Position numbers and translations under genes: made by a program. From NCBI GenBank assembly GCA_903851195.1, contig CAINNJ010000002.1, forward strand, positions 1-33,145: DNA of 33,145 nt, written 5' to 3'. Of this stretch, positions 25,041 to 32,721 are shown piece by piece (position 1 is the first letter of the stretch; every line of letters begins with the position of its first letter). The notes below the pieces were generated by a model, which was not told the DNA's origin, searched no databases, and was given only the letters and a program-made list of their open reading frames with translations. The stretch comes from an uncultured Acidobacteriia bacterium (GTDB taxonomy: Bacteria; Acidobacteriota; Terriglobia; Bryobacterales; Bryobacteraceae).

Positions 25041-25451
25041 ATGTTTCCCTTAATTGCAGCCGTGATGGGCGGCGCGACCTTCGCGGGCTCTTACGTCCTG
25101 CGCAGGTACGGTTCGCGGCCCGGCCCGGTCAGAGTCGCTCTGACGGATGTAAAAGATGCGGCGGCTGAAGTTTATTCGGAGACGAAGTCCGCCGTTCATG
25201 ACTTGGCGTCGAGTCAGCTGGGGCAGGCAGTGGGACGACGGGGCCGCAATGCGCAGTCCGCTTTTCGCCGTTTAAACGAAACCGAAATTATTCCGCTGCG
25301 AAAAGCGGCGAAGGAAGAATGGGAGGCCTTTTCCGAAGTTTTTCAGGAGGAAGAGGCCGATCTTATCCGGAATGTCAAAGCCGCGCGCAGGGCATTGGGC
25401 TCGGCAGCGGCGAAGTTCGCGGCCAATCTGACCGGGCGTCCCCCGGCCTGA
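25041..25451 (+). CDS. Small hypothetical protein with N-terminal membrane segment
   Basis: The 136-aa product has a short hydrophobic N-terminus (MFPLIAAVMGGATFAGSYVL), then basic and charged helical sequence (VRVALTDVKDAAAEVYSETK, EWEAFSEVFQEEEADLI). I recognise no family; the overall look resembles small membrane-anchored helical proteins related to stress-associated (YtxH-like) proteins. It is divergent from the DUF697-like gene and ends in a hairpin shared with the converging HMA gene. No strong ribosome site is seen before the ATG. Confidence 0.62.
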   Translation: MFPLIAAVMGGATFAGSYVLRRYGSRPGPVRVALTDVKDAAAEVYSETKSAVHDLASSQLGQAVGRRGRNAQSAFRRLNETEIIPLRKAAKEEWEAFSEVFQEEEADLIRNVKAARRALGSAAAKFAANLTGRPPA

Positions 25452-25471
25452 ACCGGCGAAGCGGTCAGGCC
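25445..25471. terminator. Shared hairpin over two convergent stop codons
   Basis: GGCCTGAACCG (25445-25455) pairs with CGGTCAGGCC (25462-25471), with a single bulged A and loop GCGAAG. The stem contains the TGA of the + gene (25449-25451) and the stop of the - gene (25465-25467). It lacks a T-tract. Confidence 0.45.
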
Positions 25472-25782
25472 GTGGCGAAGCCGCAGGTCGCGATGAACTC
25501 CCGCAGCGTGGCTTCGGCAATGGCGTGCTCGTCGAAGCCGATGGTGACTTCGCCCGCCGGATAAGTGGCTTTTACGGCCGTGACTCCGGGCATCCCGCGC
25601 AGCATGGTTTCGAGGCCGACGGCGCAGGTAATGCAGGTGAAACCCGTGACCTTGTAATGCACGGTGCGCGTGGTGCGCGGACGCTTGTCCGCCGCCTCCA
25701 GGCCGGACCCGACCGTAGCCGCGGCAGCGGCAGTGGCGCGACTGAAGAACTTCCGGCGGTGAATGGGATTCGAAGTGGCCAT
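25465..25782 (-). CDS. Exported heavy-metal-associated (HMA) domain protein
   Basis: The 105-aa product has a Tat-like leader (HRRKFFSRATAAAAATVGSG). A single HMA ferredoxin-like domain follows at about 42-105. The metal-binding loop is GFTCITCAVGLE with C50 and C53 (CxxC), followed by LRGMPGVTAVKATYPAGEVT and the last-helix C100. It resembles periplasmic MerP/CopZ-like metal carriers. It lies 37 bp after the ABC substrate-binding gene on the same strand and may share its transcript, suggesting a metal or metalloid cargo. The actual metal is not determinable. Confidence 0.85.
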   Translation of the reverse strand: MATSNPIHRRKFFSRATAAAAATVGSGLEAADKRPRTTRTVHYKVTGFTCITCAVGLETMLRGMPGVTAVKATYPAGEVTIGFDEHAIAEATLREFIATCGFATA

Positions 25783-25819
25783 CGTTGTCTGTATCCGTGT
25801 TGTTTTTATTCCGCTGTCT

Positions 25820-26881
25820 TTACTCGGCGAAGGTGCCCGTGCCCGGTGCGTACTTCCAGGCCGTCTGAATGGTGGCGCGATCGGAAAACCGCGTGTCGGT
25901 GTATTCTTCGAACGCGATCTTCCGGTCCAGCACGCCGGTTTCGATCATCAGGTCGCGAACCAGATCGAAATCCGCTTTGCGGGGCGCCAGAGGGCTGTAG
26001 GTAACGCGGTCGAGCGGTTTCGTCAGAGCCCAGCGCAGCAGCGCCGGCTTCTGGTTGTAATAAAAGCGTCCGACGAAATCGGCGGCGGTATTGCGATAGC
26101 GCTCGCCTTTTTCCAGCCAGAGGCCGGAGCGCGCGATGCCGTCCACCAGCACCTGCACGGCGTCGGGGCGGCTGTCGATCACATCCTCTCTGACCACCAG
26201 CACGCAGGACATGTAGTCCGGCCAGTAATCTTTGGCGGAAAACAGAACGCGTCCGAAGCCGCCCATCTCCGCCTGGGAGGGGAACGGCTCGCCCATGGAA
26301 AAGGCGTCGATGGCTTTCGCGGCCAGGGCGCCCGCGACGTCCGGCGGCGCCATTTCCACCATTTTGATCTCGCTCGGTTTAATGCCCCACGCTTTCATGG
26401 CGCGGAACACGATCAGGCGTTCGTCGGAGAAACGGCTGGGAATCGCGACCACATGCCCGCGCACGTCCGCGAAGGTTTTGATGGGGCCATTCTTCTGGAC
26501 GACGAACGCGCTGCCGTAGCGATGGCCGAGGTACACGATCTTAATGGGCACGCCCTGCGCCTTCAGTGCGATCGCCAGCGGCGCTACGATGAACGCGGCC
26601 TGCATCCGGTTGGAAACCAGCGCTTCTTTGATTTCCGGGAAGCCCTGAAACATGCGCGGCAGAAAGATCTGGCCGGCTTTCGAGAATTTCGAGATGTAGT
26701 CGGTTACGGGGCAGGCCAGATGGCAGGTCACCGGGATGAAGGCCACGTTGAATTTCCGCTGCGCCGGCGGCAGGTAGTCGTTCAGCATGGCGGGCCAGTT
26801 GACGTTGAGACGGGCGTGCAGCCCGGAAATGGTAACCACCCAGGCGCCGATTGCGAGAAGTATTTTTTTGCCGTTTGTCAT
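25820..26881 (-). CDS. ABC transporter substrate-binding protein (NitT/TauT-like)
   Basis: The 353-aa product is related to the nitrate/sulfonate/taurine-type binding proteins. An N-terminal hydrophobic segment (KKILLAIGAWVVTISG) serves as signal or anchor. The binding fold includes FNVAFIPVTCHLACPVTDY, NRMQAAFIVAPLAIALKAQG, IVYLGHRYGSAFVVQKNGPI and FADVRGHVVAIPSRFSDERL. C53, H54 and C57 form a CHxxC motif where the ligand-site loop is expected, which is unusual. The same frame is open far upstream into the permease gene; I chose the ATG at 26881 because it overlaps that gene's TGA by 4 bp. The ligand is not known. Confidence 0.88.
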   Translation of the reverse strand: MTNGKKILLAIGAWVVTISGLHARLNVNWPAMLNDYLPPAQRKFNVAFIPVTCHLACPVTDYISKFSKAGQIFLPRMFQGFPEIKEALVSNRMQAAFIVAPLAIALKAQGVPIKIVYLGHRYGSAFVVQKNGPIKTFADVRGHVVAIPSRFSDERLIVFRAMKAWGIKPSEIKMVEMAPPDVAGALAAKAIDAFSMGEPFPSQAEMGGFGRVLFSAKDYWPDYMSCVLVVREDVIDSRPDAVQVLVDGIARSGLWLEKGERYRNTAADFVGRFYYNQKPALLRWALTKPLDRVTYSPLAPRKADFDLVRDLMIETGVLDRKIAFEEYTDTRFSDRATIQTAWKYAPGTGTFAE

Positions 26882-27660
26882 GCGTCCTGCCGGAATCCCC
26901 ACCGCACGGCCCGTAACGTTTCGAGGCGGCGGAAGCCAAGGTCGAGAATGAGACCGATCAGGCCGATGATGAGCATGGCGGCGATGACCAGGTCGTAGCG
27001 TTTGCCCGAATTGCGCGCGTCGATAACCAGATAACCAAGGCCGGAATCGACGGCGATCATCTCCGCCGCCACCACCACCAGCCAGGCGATGCCGAGCGCG
27101 ATGCGCAGGCCGATCACGATCTGGGGCAGGGAAGCGGGAAAGATTACCCGCGAGAGAATCTGCACCGGGTTCAGGCCGAAATTCTGGCCGGCGAGCCGGA
27201 ACATGGCCGGCACGTTGCGAACGCCGTTCATGGAGGCCACCAGAATGGGGAAGAACGCGGCCATGAAGATCAGGAAGATGGCGCCGGGGTTGCCGACGCC
27301 GAACCAGATGATGGACAGCGGAATCCACGCAATGGGGCTGATGGGCCGCACCATCTGGATTACCGGGTTGACCACTTCGCCCGCCGCCGGATACCAGCCC
27401 AGCGTGAGGCCGATGGGAATGCCCAGCGACGCACCTAGGCCGAACCCCACGCCGACGCGCCACAGGGAATCGGCGATGTACTTCCAGAGCAGCCCTTTCC
27501 GCACCAGTTCCGCCATCCCTTTCTGCACTGCCAGCGGAGAGGGGAAAACATTCGATTTCGACCACTTCACGCCGTAGTGCCACGCGAGAAGCAGCGCCGC
27601 CGCCATCAGCAGCGGCAGGATCACTGGCTCCAGACGGGTTCTCAGGCGATCGGAAATCAT
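26878..27660 (-). CDS. ABC transporter permease (second of two)
   Basis: The 260-aa inner-membrane permease is of the SsuC/TauC/NrtB type, with about six hydrophobic segments. The EAA-type coupling loop is IVIGLRIALGIAWLVVVAAE, followed by MIAVDSGLGYLVIDARNSG. It is clearly paralogous to the permease at 28464-29213, sharing the VVVAAEMIAV, SGLG, DARN and RYDLV stretches. It overlaps the ATPase stop and the binding-protein start by 4 bp each, so translation of the set is coupled. It probably forms a heterodimer with the other permease. Confidence 0.92.
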   Translation of the reverse strand: MISDRLRTRLEPVILPLLMAAALLLAWHYGVKWSKSNVFPSPLAVQKGMAELVRKGLLWKYIADSLWRVGVGFGLGASLGIPIGLTLGWYPAAGEVVNPVIQMVRPISPIAWIPLSIIWFGVGNPGAIFLIFMAAFFPILVASMNGVRNVPAMFRLAGQNFGLNPVQILSRVIFPASLPQIVIGLRIALGIAWLVVVAAEMIAVDSGLGYLVIDARNSGKRYDLVIAAMLIIGLIGLILDLGFRRLETLRAVRWGFRQDA

Positions 27661-28463
27661 ATCTTGTGCGCCAGTCCGATCTGGTCGAAAATGCCGTCGC
27701 GCAGTTCGAGGTAGCGGGCGGAACTGAGGTCCCGGGGATGAGGAATATCGATCTCGACGATGGTCTGGATGGTGGCGGGGCGGGTGCTCATCACGACCAC
27801 GCGATCGGAAAGCTGGACGGCTTCCTCGATATCGTGCGTGACGAAGATAATGGTTTTCCGTTCCGCCTGCCAGATGCGCAGAAGTTCCCGGCGCATGATC
27901 AGGCGGGTAATGGAATCGAGCGCGCCGAAAGGCTCGTCAAGGAACAGCATGTCGGGGTCGACCGCCAACGCCCGGGCGACTTCCACGCGCTGCTTCATGC
28001 CGCCGGAAAGTTCCTGCGGATAAGCCTTTTCGAAGCCCTGCAGCCCAACCATCTGGACATAGTGGGCGATGCGCCGTTCCCGTTCCGCTTTTGGCAGCCG
28101 GAAAAGGCCGAAGCCGATGTTTCCTTCCACCGTCAGCCACGGGAACACGCCGCGCTCCTGAAAGACGAAGATGCGGCGCGGGTCGGGTCCTTCCACCGGT
28201 TTGCCATCCACGGTGACGGTTCCGGCGGTGGGATCGAGGAAGCCCGCCATGATGTTCAGCAGGGTGGATTTTCCGCATCCCGAAGGGCCGAGCAGGCAAA
28301 GGAATTCGCCCTCGCCGACTTCGAGATTCACATTTTCCAGCACCGGCGTGACGACGCCGTCGCGGCTGAAAGTCTTATTGATTCCGGAGGCGCGCAGCTT
28401 TGTTGGCCGGGCCGCCGTCGCGGAGTGCGTCGAAACAGCAGAACCTGATTTTGTGCCGGTCAT
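27657..28463 (-). CDS. ABC transporter ATP-binding protein (SsuB/TauB/NrtD-like)
   Basis: The 268-aa ATPase powers the adjacent permeases. It has Walker A GPSGCGKST, the Q-loop at VFQERGVFPWLTVEGN, signature LSGGMKQRVEVARAL, Walker B DMLFLDEPFGALD and the switch His in VTHDIEEAV. The length is normal. Its ATG follows the upstream permease stop directly (TAA then ATG) and its end overlaps the next permease start. The C-terminal region holds IDIPHPRDLSS, a segment common in this subfamily. Confidence 0.96.
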   Translation of the reverse strand: MTGTKSGSAVSTHSATAARPTKLRASGINKTFSRDGVVTPVLENVNLEVGEGEFLCLLGPSGCGKSTLLNIMAGFLDPTAGTVTVDGKPVEGPDPRRIFVFQERGVFPWLTVEGNIGFGLFRLPKAERERRIAHYVQMVGLQGFEKAYPQELSGGMKQRVEVARALAVDPDMLFLDEPFGALDSITRLIMRRELLRIWQAERKTIIFVTHDIEEAVQLSDRVVVMSTRPATIQTIVEIDIPHPRDLSSARYLELRDGIFDQIGLAHKI

Positions 28464-29213
28464 TTAATAAGTCCACCGAAGGGAGCGAATCTTTTCGAGC
28501 GAGCGCATGCCGGTATCGAGCAGAAGTCCGATGCAGCCGATGGTGACCATCCCGGCCACCACGAGATCGTAGCGGTTCCCGGCGTTGCGCGCGTCCACAA
28601 TCAGGAAACCGAGGCCGGAGTTGACCGCGATCATCTCCGCGGCCACCACCACCAGCCAGGCGATTCCCAAAGTAATCCGGATGCCGATGATCAGCCGCGG
28701 CATCACGGACGGGTACAGGACGCGCCAGACCAGTTCCCACGACCCCAGTCCGAAGTTTCGGCCTGCGTTGACGAAGACCGGCGGGATGCTTTCCACCGCG
28801 CTGATGGCCGTGAGCGTCAGAGGCAGGAAAGACGCGAGGAAAATCAGGAAAATCGCCGCCATATCCCCGACGCCGAACCACAGAATCGAGATCGGGATCC
28901 ATGCCAGCGGGGAAATGGGCCGCAGCAACTGGAGCAGCGGGTTGAGCGCCATTTCCAGGCGGCGGTTCCAGCCGATGGTAAGCCCCGCCGGAATGGCCGT
29001 AAGAACGGCGAGGCCGAAGCCCCAGGTCACGCGAAACAACGAGGCGATGATGTATTTCGCCAGCAGGCCCTGGCTGAAAAGCTCGACCAGACCCGCGCCC
29101 ACCTGAACGGGAGTGGGAAACAGATGATCGTGCCCGCCCGAGGCGGCAAACTGCCACAAAACCAGCAGGAGAAGAATGAAAAAGAAGGGCCGGAGCCGGA
29201 CCAGAAATTTCAC
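28464..29213 (-). CDS. ABC transporter permease (first of two)
   Basis: The 249-aa inner-membrane permease is of the same family as the one at 26878-27660. The coupling loop is in LGIAWLVVVAAEMIAVNSGL, and the end is FLIVDARNAGNRYDLVVAGM. The GTG start at 29213 has AAGGAAGG just upstream. It begins 25 bp after the stop of the coiled-coil periplasmic protein gene, suggesting one operon. Tandem duplication of a permease around a single ATPase implies a heterodimeric channel. Confidence 0.92.
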   Translation of the reverse strand: MKFLVRLRPFFFILLLLVLWQFAASGGHDHLFPTPVQVGAGLVELFSQGLLAKYIIASLFRVTWGFGLAVLTAIPAGLTIGWNRRLEMALNPLLQLLRPISPLAWIPISILWFGVGDMAAIFLIFLASFLPLTLTAISAVESIPPVFVNAGRNFGLGSWELVWRVLYPSVMPRLIIGIRITLGIAWLVVVAAEMIAVNSGLGFLIVDARNAGNRYDLVVAGMVTIGCIGLLLDTGMRSLEKIRSLRWTY

Positions 29214-29238
29214 AGCCCTTCCTTACTCATTACCCTAC

Positions 29239-30858
29239 TCATTGCTGTTTGAAGCCGAGATAAGCGGTATGAACACCGGAGTTTTTCAGTTTGCCGCCGG
29301 GCTGATACTGCATGAAGCTCAGCACCACGCCGCCGCTGTAAAGATCTTTCGGGTCTTTGGTGCCGGCGTTCAAAGGGGGAAGGGGCGACCGTGTGCCGGT
29401 GAGCCGCTCCACCTTCAACTGCACGATGCTGGCGCCGGGACGTTCGTTCAAAGCGTCGTCAAACAGCAGATTCCGCAGGGACTCGGCGCGCAGCAGGCGG
29501 TTCAGCGGCGACTGGCCGGATGCGCCGTCGAGCAGAGCCGACCGGAACAGGTTGTACGCGTCCGACGCGCCCGCGGTCTCGCGGATCATGGCCCGCAGAT
29601 CCGCGGCGTATTTGTCCCACCGGATGCGCTCCGCCACATCCGGCTCCACGGCCTTTGGAACGCTGGCCATGGCGGCCTGCACCGCTTTGACGGCGGCGTC
29701 GAGCTGGTCCCAGTCGGCGGACAGGTAACGCACCATCTTTTCCTGCACCGCGGCGGCGCGCTCATCGGTGACGTAATGCGAGAGAAAGTCGGTTCTGGTC
29801 TTCAGGACATCGAGACGTTTGGAGAGTTCACCCAGCCGGCCGACTTCTTCCAGCGTTCCGGGGAGGGTTGCGGACAGTTGCCGCTTGACGGCTGTTTCGA
29901 GGTCGTCCCAGCTCTTTTCGAAGGTTTTGTTCAGTTTGTCCTGCAGCGCCGAGCCTCGTTCCTCTTTGGCGTTCGCATGGAGCAAGGAAACCTCGTCGCG
30001 GAGCAGCTTCAATCGCGCCTCGGCCTGCGTCAGCCGGTCGTTCTCCGCATTGATTTTCGAAGTCAGGTTCACGCTCATGGCTTCCGCGCGCGCCAGTTCC
30101 TTCTTCAGGGTGAGCAGTTTCTGCTGCAGTCCGGCGGACTTGCCGGCGCCGCCGTCGTTCAGATCCGCGATGCCGCGCAGGGTGGTCATCAAAGGCGAGG
30201 CGGCGTCGAACGGATTCGGGCCGGCTTCGTCGGGCCAGTAGACCAGACAGCCCTGTGCGGTGGCTGCTTTAGCGACCAGGGCCAGCACGCCTCGCTCTTC
30301 CGGCTGCAGTTCGGCGGGCGGGGGCGGCGCGCTCCGGAACAGGGAAAGCAGTTCCATCACCGGCTGGATAACCGCGCTTGCGAGCGATGGGGTTGAGTCG
30401 GGGGACGCGGCGCCTTCCGGCGCGCGCGGCGCTGGTACGGCCAGTACGGCTTGCAGGCCGGCCCGCAGGGAGTCAAGGCCCAGGGTAAATTCGCGCAGGC
30501 TGAAAAGCGATTCCGTCTGCGACGGTCCGTAGAGAACCGTGTTGCTACCCGCGCAGGCGAGATCTTTAGCGACGTCTGGGGCGATTCCGGCCAGAGCCGT
30601 ATAAGCCATGCGCAGGCTTTCGATGCCGGCCTCATCGCGCTGGTTGAGCGTTACGGCCGGAGCCCGGGCGGGAATTTGTTGCTGCGCGGTCAGGCGCATT
30701 CGCTGTTCCAGGAGCGCGTACTGTTCTCGCAGCGCCGCCAGTTCGGGGTTCTCGGGACGCACTTTTTCGTCGGCAGCGGCGGGGAGCAGGGCACACCCGA
30801 GAGTCGCAATCAGAGAAATTCGCGTAATCCCGGCGGTTATTCTTCGTAGTACTGGCAT
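29239..30858 (-). CDS. Periplasmic coiled-coil protein of unknown function
   Basis: The 539-aa product has a signal peptide (about 1-29, ending PAAAD), then Ala-rich helical sequence, a Pro-rich stretch near 175-185 and a predicted coiled coil at about 243-300 (LQQKLLTLKKELARAEAM, INAENDRLTQAEARLKLL). More helices follow, and a C-terminal part ends HTAYLGFKQQ. No known domain is recognised. The frame is open upstream to 30954, but I chose the ATG at 30858 because it yields the signal peptide and has AAGGG 8 nt before. It precedes the ABC operon by 25 bp and may be part of that transport system or merely share the promoter. Confidence 0.7.
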   Translation of the reverse strand: MPVLRRITAGITRISLIATLGCALLPAAADEKVRPENPELAALREQYALLEQRMRLTAQQQIPARAPAVTLNQRDEAGIESLRMAYTALAGIAPDVAKDLACAGSNTVLYGPSQTESLFSLREFTLGLDSLRAGLQAVLAVPAPRAPEGAASPDSTPSLASAVIQPVMELLSLFRSAPPPPAELQPEERGVLALVAKAATAQGCLVYWPDEAGPNPFDAASPLMTTLRGIADLNDGGAGKSAGLQQKLLTLKKELARAEAMSVNLTSKINAENDRLTQAEARLKLLRDEVSLLHANAKEERGSALQDKLNKTFEKSWDDLETAVKRQLSATLPGTLEEVGRLGELSKRLDVLKTRTDFLSHYVTDERAAAVQEKMVRYLSADWDQLDAAVKAVQAAMASVPKAVEPDVAERIRWDKYAADLRAMIRETAGASDAYNLFRSALLDGASGQSPLNRLLRAESLRNLLFDDALNERPGASIVQLKVERLTGTRSPLPPLNAGTKDPKDLYSGGVVLSFMQYQPGGKLKNSGVHTAYLGFKQQ

Positions 30859-31150
30859 ATCTATAACCCTTCGGGCACTTTTGGGAGTAAAGTGTTCATG
30901 GCCGCAGCTGTCCCCGGGACGTAACACGCAGGCGCTTTTTGCCTGATTCCGCACGGACTCTTTCTACATTACGACAAAGGGGAAGCGCCGCGACACGTCG
31001 TTCTCGCTGTATTTCATTGTTTTCCTGGAAAATTGACCGGATTGCAGCTTTCGGCGCGTCGGGCGGGTAGCCGAATATCTCGATGTCGAGGCGAACGGCC
31101 GACATCGAGCGCGCGCCGGTAATCGATGCCGTTTGCGGAGCGGAACGGAA
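30859..31150. other. Intergenic stretch between the ABC operon and the toxin-antitoxin patch
   Basis: No convincing gene. A 69-codon - strand frame (30896-31105, MSAVRLDIEIFGYPPDA...) has no family resemblance and no good ribosome site. The stretch probably holds the promoter of the coiled-coil/ABC operon near 30870-30950, but no clear -35/-10 pair stands out. Confidence 0.4.
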
Positions 31151-31426
31151 TCACGTAAGGAGAGTGGTTCCCGCGTGCACGGCCGCGAGCGCATGGTCCA
31201 TGGTGGCCACCGATCCGCCATGTTTCCTTGCCAACAGGACAAGGTAAGCGTCGGTCACCTGTCCGTGACCGATGATTCCCGCAGTCGGCATTTCGAGATA
31301 AGAAACGTCGTCCGGCCAGAATTCGTGCCGCGGAAGCGCGGATATGGCCTCCAGCAACTGTTTCGCGGATGCCGCCAGCGCGATCAGGACATTGGAGTCA
31401 AGCAGATAGACACTACTCTTCGCCAT
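31151..31426 (-). pseudogene. Internally deleted PIN-domain toxin (VapC-like)
   Basis: The 91-aa remnant of a PIN ribonuclease keeps the N-terminal strand with D10 (SSVYLLDSNVLIALA) and the C-terminal half (HEFWPDDVSYLEM, GHGQVTDAYLVLLARKHGGS, ATMDHAL) with D59 and D77. About 40-50 residues normally between these blocks, including the conserved middle Glu, are missing; the joint is near residue 19 (about 31370). The frame is preserved, so a short protein could still be made, but nuclease activity is unlikely. The ATG at 31426 lies inside the end of the frameshifted antitoxin gene. Confidence 0.7.
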
Positions 31427-31656
31427 CGATAGCCTTGACATCCTCTGAGGTCACCGGCCGGGAGGAGCGAAACGTAGGGAAGCCGTAGTCGCTCATCCGG
31501 ATGGACGCGCCGTCCGTTCCTTTCGACGATTGCCAGGATGATGTCGCCAATCACCCGGCCCATACTACGGTTCTGATCACGGGCAACGGCCTTTGCGATG
31601 TAGTACGCCTCATCGGGGATGTCGAGTGTAGTCCGCGCAACCGCACAATTGCACAA
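31413..31656 (-). pseudogene. Frameshifted VapB-like antitoxin
   Basis: The N-terminal part (ARTTLDIPDEAYYIAKAVAR, RSMGRVIGDIILA) is a ribbon-helix-helix antitoxin of the 'RTTLDL..AKALA' type. After about residue 42 the frame turns into nonsense. A second frame resumes the expected C-terminal tail (MSDYGFPTFRSSRPVTSEDV, then KAIDGEE) and stops with TAG at 31413-31415, overlapping the toxin start as in normal VapBC operons. The shift lies between about 31540 and 31497. The only available start is TTG at 31656, so the start may also be damaged. Confidence 0.7.
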
Positions 31657-31674
31657 ACTTCCGGGTGAGCGTTG

Positions 31675-32052
31675 CTACCATGTGCGCCGCCTCAATCCGG
31701 CCACAAAATCGAAATGCGAGTCGCGGCTCATGACCGGGATCGCATGCTGCCGGCTTAGTGCGGCGATCCACACGTCGTTAGCCGGAATCGGCTTGCCGCC
31801 ACTCTTCAGTTCCAATCTGATGGCCGCGTAGTGTCTCGCGGTCTCGACATCGATATTAAGAACCGTGCATCGGTCCAGCATCCGTTGCAGGGATCGTTCA
31901 TACATCTCGCGGTGGCGTGACTGAGCGATTCCAAAAGCAAACTCCCCGGCCACAATGACGGGGATCGCAAGTTCGCGCGCCTCGGACACGATCTCAACCG
32001 CGTCGGGCACCCGGTCGAGGTAAGCGGAAAGGGCATTCGTATCCAGAATCAA
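31675..32052 (-). CDS. PIN-domain ribonuclease toxin (VapC family)
   Basis: The 125-aa toxin cleaves RNA when free of its antitoxin. The four acidic catalytic residues are intact: D4 (LDTNALSAYLD), E37 (VAGEFAFG), D93 (PANDVWIAAL) and D111 (VMSRDSHFDFV). The TTG start overlaps the antitoxin TGA (TTGA), with GAGG upstream in the antitoxin end. This is the only complete VapC in the patch. Confidence 0.9.
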   Translation of the reverse strand: MILDTNALSAYLDRVPDAVEIVSEARELAIPVIVAGEFAFGIAQSRHREMYERSLQRMLDRCTVLNIDVETARHYAAIRLELKSGGKPIPANDVWIAALSRQHAIPVMSRDSHFDFVAGLRRRTW

Positions 32053-32300
32053 GTCCGGTCCTCAGGTTCGATCTGTTCAAATTCCTCGTCGATGAGCTTC
32101 TGAATCCGCTCCGTCTCCTCGTGGAGATGCGCCAGTTCACCGGCGCATTCCAGCCACGGCTTGCCGAAGGCGCGGGTTCCCTGAGATAGTTTTTCTTCGA
32201 CGGCAAGTGTGACGTATTCGCGCAAGGAGATTCCCAGGGCACCGGCGGTGGCCTTCGCTTTGCGAAAGGTTGGGTCCGGGATCTCCAAAGTAGTCTTCAT
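32049..32300 (-). CDS. VapB-like antitoxin
   Basis: The 83-aa partner of the downstream VapC. An N-terminal ribbon-helix-helix DNA-binding part (KTTLEIPDPTFRKAKATAGA, LGISLREYVTLAVEEKL) is followed by an acidic tail (HEETERIQKLIDEEFEQIEP) that would neutralise the toxin. Normal size. The 4-bp overlap with the toxin gene is typical of the type II pair, which should autoregulate. Confidence 0.87.
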   Translation of the reverse strand: MKTTLEIPDPTFRKAKATAGALGISLREYVTLAVEEKLSQGTRAFGKPWLECAGELAHLHEETERIQKLIDEEFEQIEPEDRT

Positions 32301-32355
32301 GAAACGAGTCTCCCATATTTATGGGACGCGGTTACCACGAAGGGTTCGCCGCGCG

Positions 32356-32380
32356 TGGCTCACCGACCGCAGGATTTGAA
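32356..32380 (-). repeat. Second copy of a tRNA 3' end
   Basis: TGGCTCACCGAC (32356-32367) matches TGGCTCCCCGAC (32392-32403) in 11 of 12 bases, 36 bp apart. On the - strand the sequence reads TTCAAATCC...GAGCCA, a normal T-loop followed by an acceptor 3' end. No other part of a tRNA precedes it. Confidence 0.6.
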
Positions 32381-32391
32381 ACGAAAACGGG

Positions 32392-32465
32392 TGGCTCCCC
32401 GACATGGATACGAACCACCATTCACGGCTCCAAAGGCCGCTGTCCTGCCTTTAAACGAAGCGGGT
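32392..32465 (-). pseudogene. Decayed tRNA-Gln (UUG)-like sequence
   Basis: The 74-nt stretch folds like a tRNA: D-stem GTTT/GGAC, anticodon stem GCGGC/GCCGT with loop CTTTGGA (anticodon UUG) and a 3' end GAGCCA. The acceptor 5' half (ACCCGCT) pairs with the 3' half (TCGGGGA) at only 3 of 7 positions. The T-stem has a G-G mismatch, and the T-loop TTCGTAT lacks the usual A58. It is therefore probably a tRNA remnant, or a gene whose 5' end was replaced, and not functional. Confidence 0.6.
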
Positions 32466-32508
32466 GCGGGTCGTCATTCCTGGTAGACTGAAAAGCGAGA
32501 GTTTAAAG

Positions 32509-32721
32509 ATGCAGCACGAATCCGTTATCGTCAGCGATCCGGAGATCCTGGGCGGTACTCCGTGCTTTCGCGGAACCCGCGTGCCCGTCGATTCCCTGAT
32601 CGACTATCTCCAGGCGGGTGACAGCCTGGATGAGTTCCTCGATAACTTCCCTTCGGTCCGCCGCGAGGCCGCCATCGCTGCGCTCGAAGAGGCCAAGGCA
32701 ATCCTGACCAGTCCGCGGTGA
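32509..32721 (+). CDS. DUF433 family antitoxin-like protein
   Basis: The 70-aa protein reads ESVIVSDPEILGGTPCFRGT, then RVPVDSLIDYLQAGDSLDEF, then LDNFPSVRREAAIAALEEA. This is the signature of DUF433, a small winged-helix-like fold commonly paired with a DUF5615 PIN-like protein. The frame is open to 32464, but the ATG at 32509 is where the family begins. It overlaps the toxin start (GTGA). Confidence 0.9.
   Translation: MQHESVIVSDPEILGGTPCFRGTRVPVDSLIDYLQAGDSLDEFLDNFPSVRREAAIAALEEAKAILTSPR

Noticed and set aside
26882-27583. Extension of the binding-protein frame to 587 residues
   Set aside because: It runs antisense-frame-like through the permease gene, and the ATG at 26881 with 4-bp overlap gives a normal protein.
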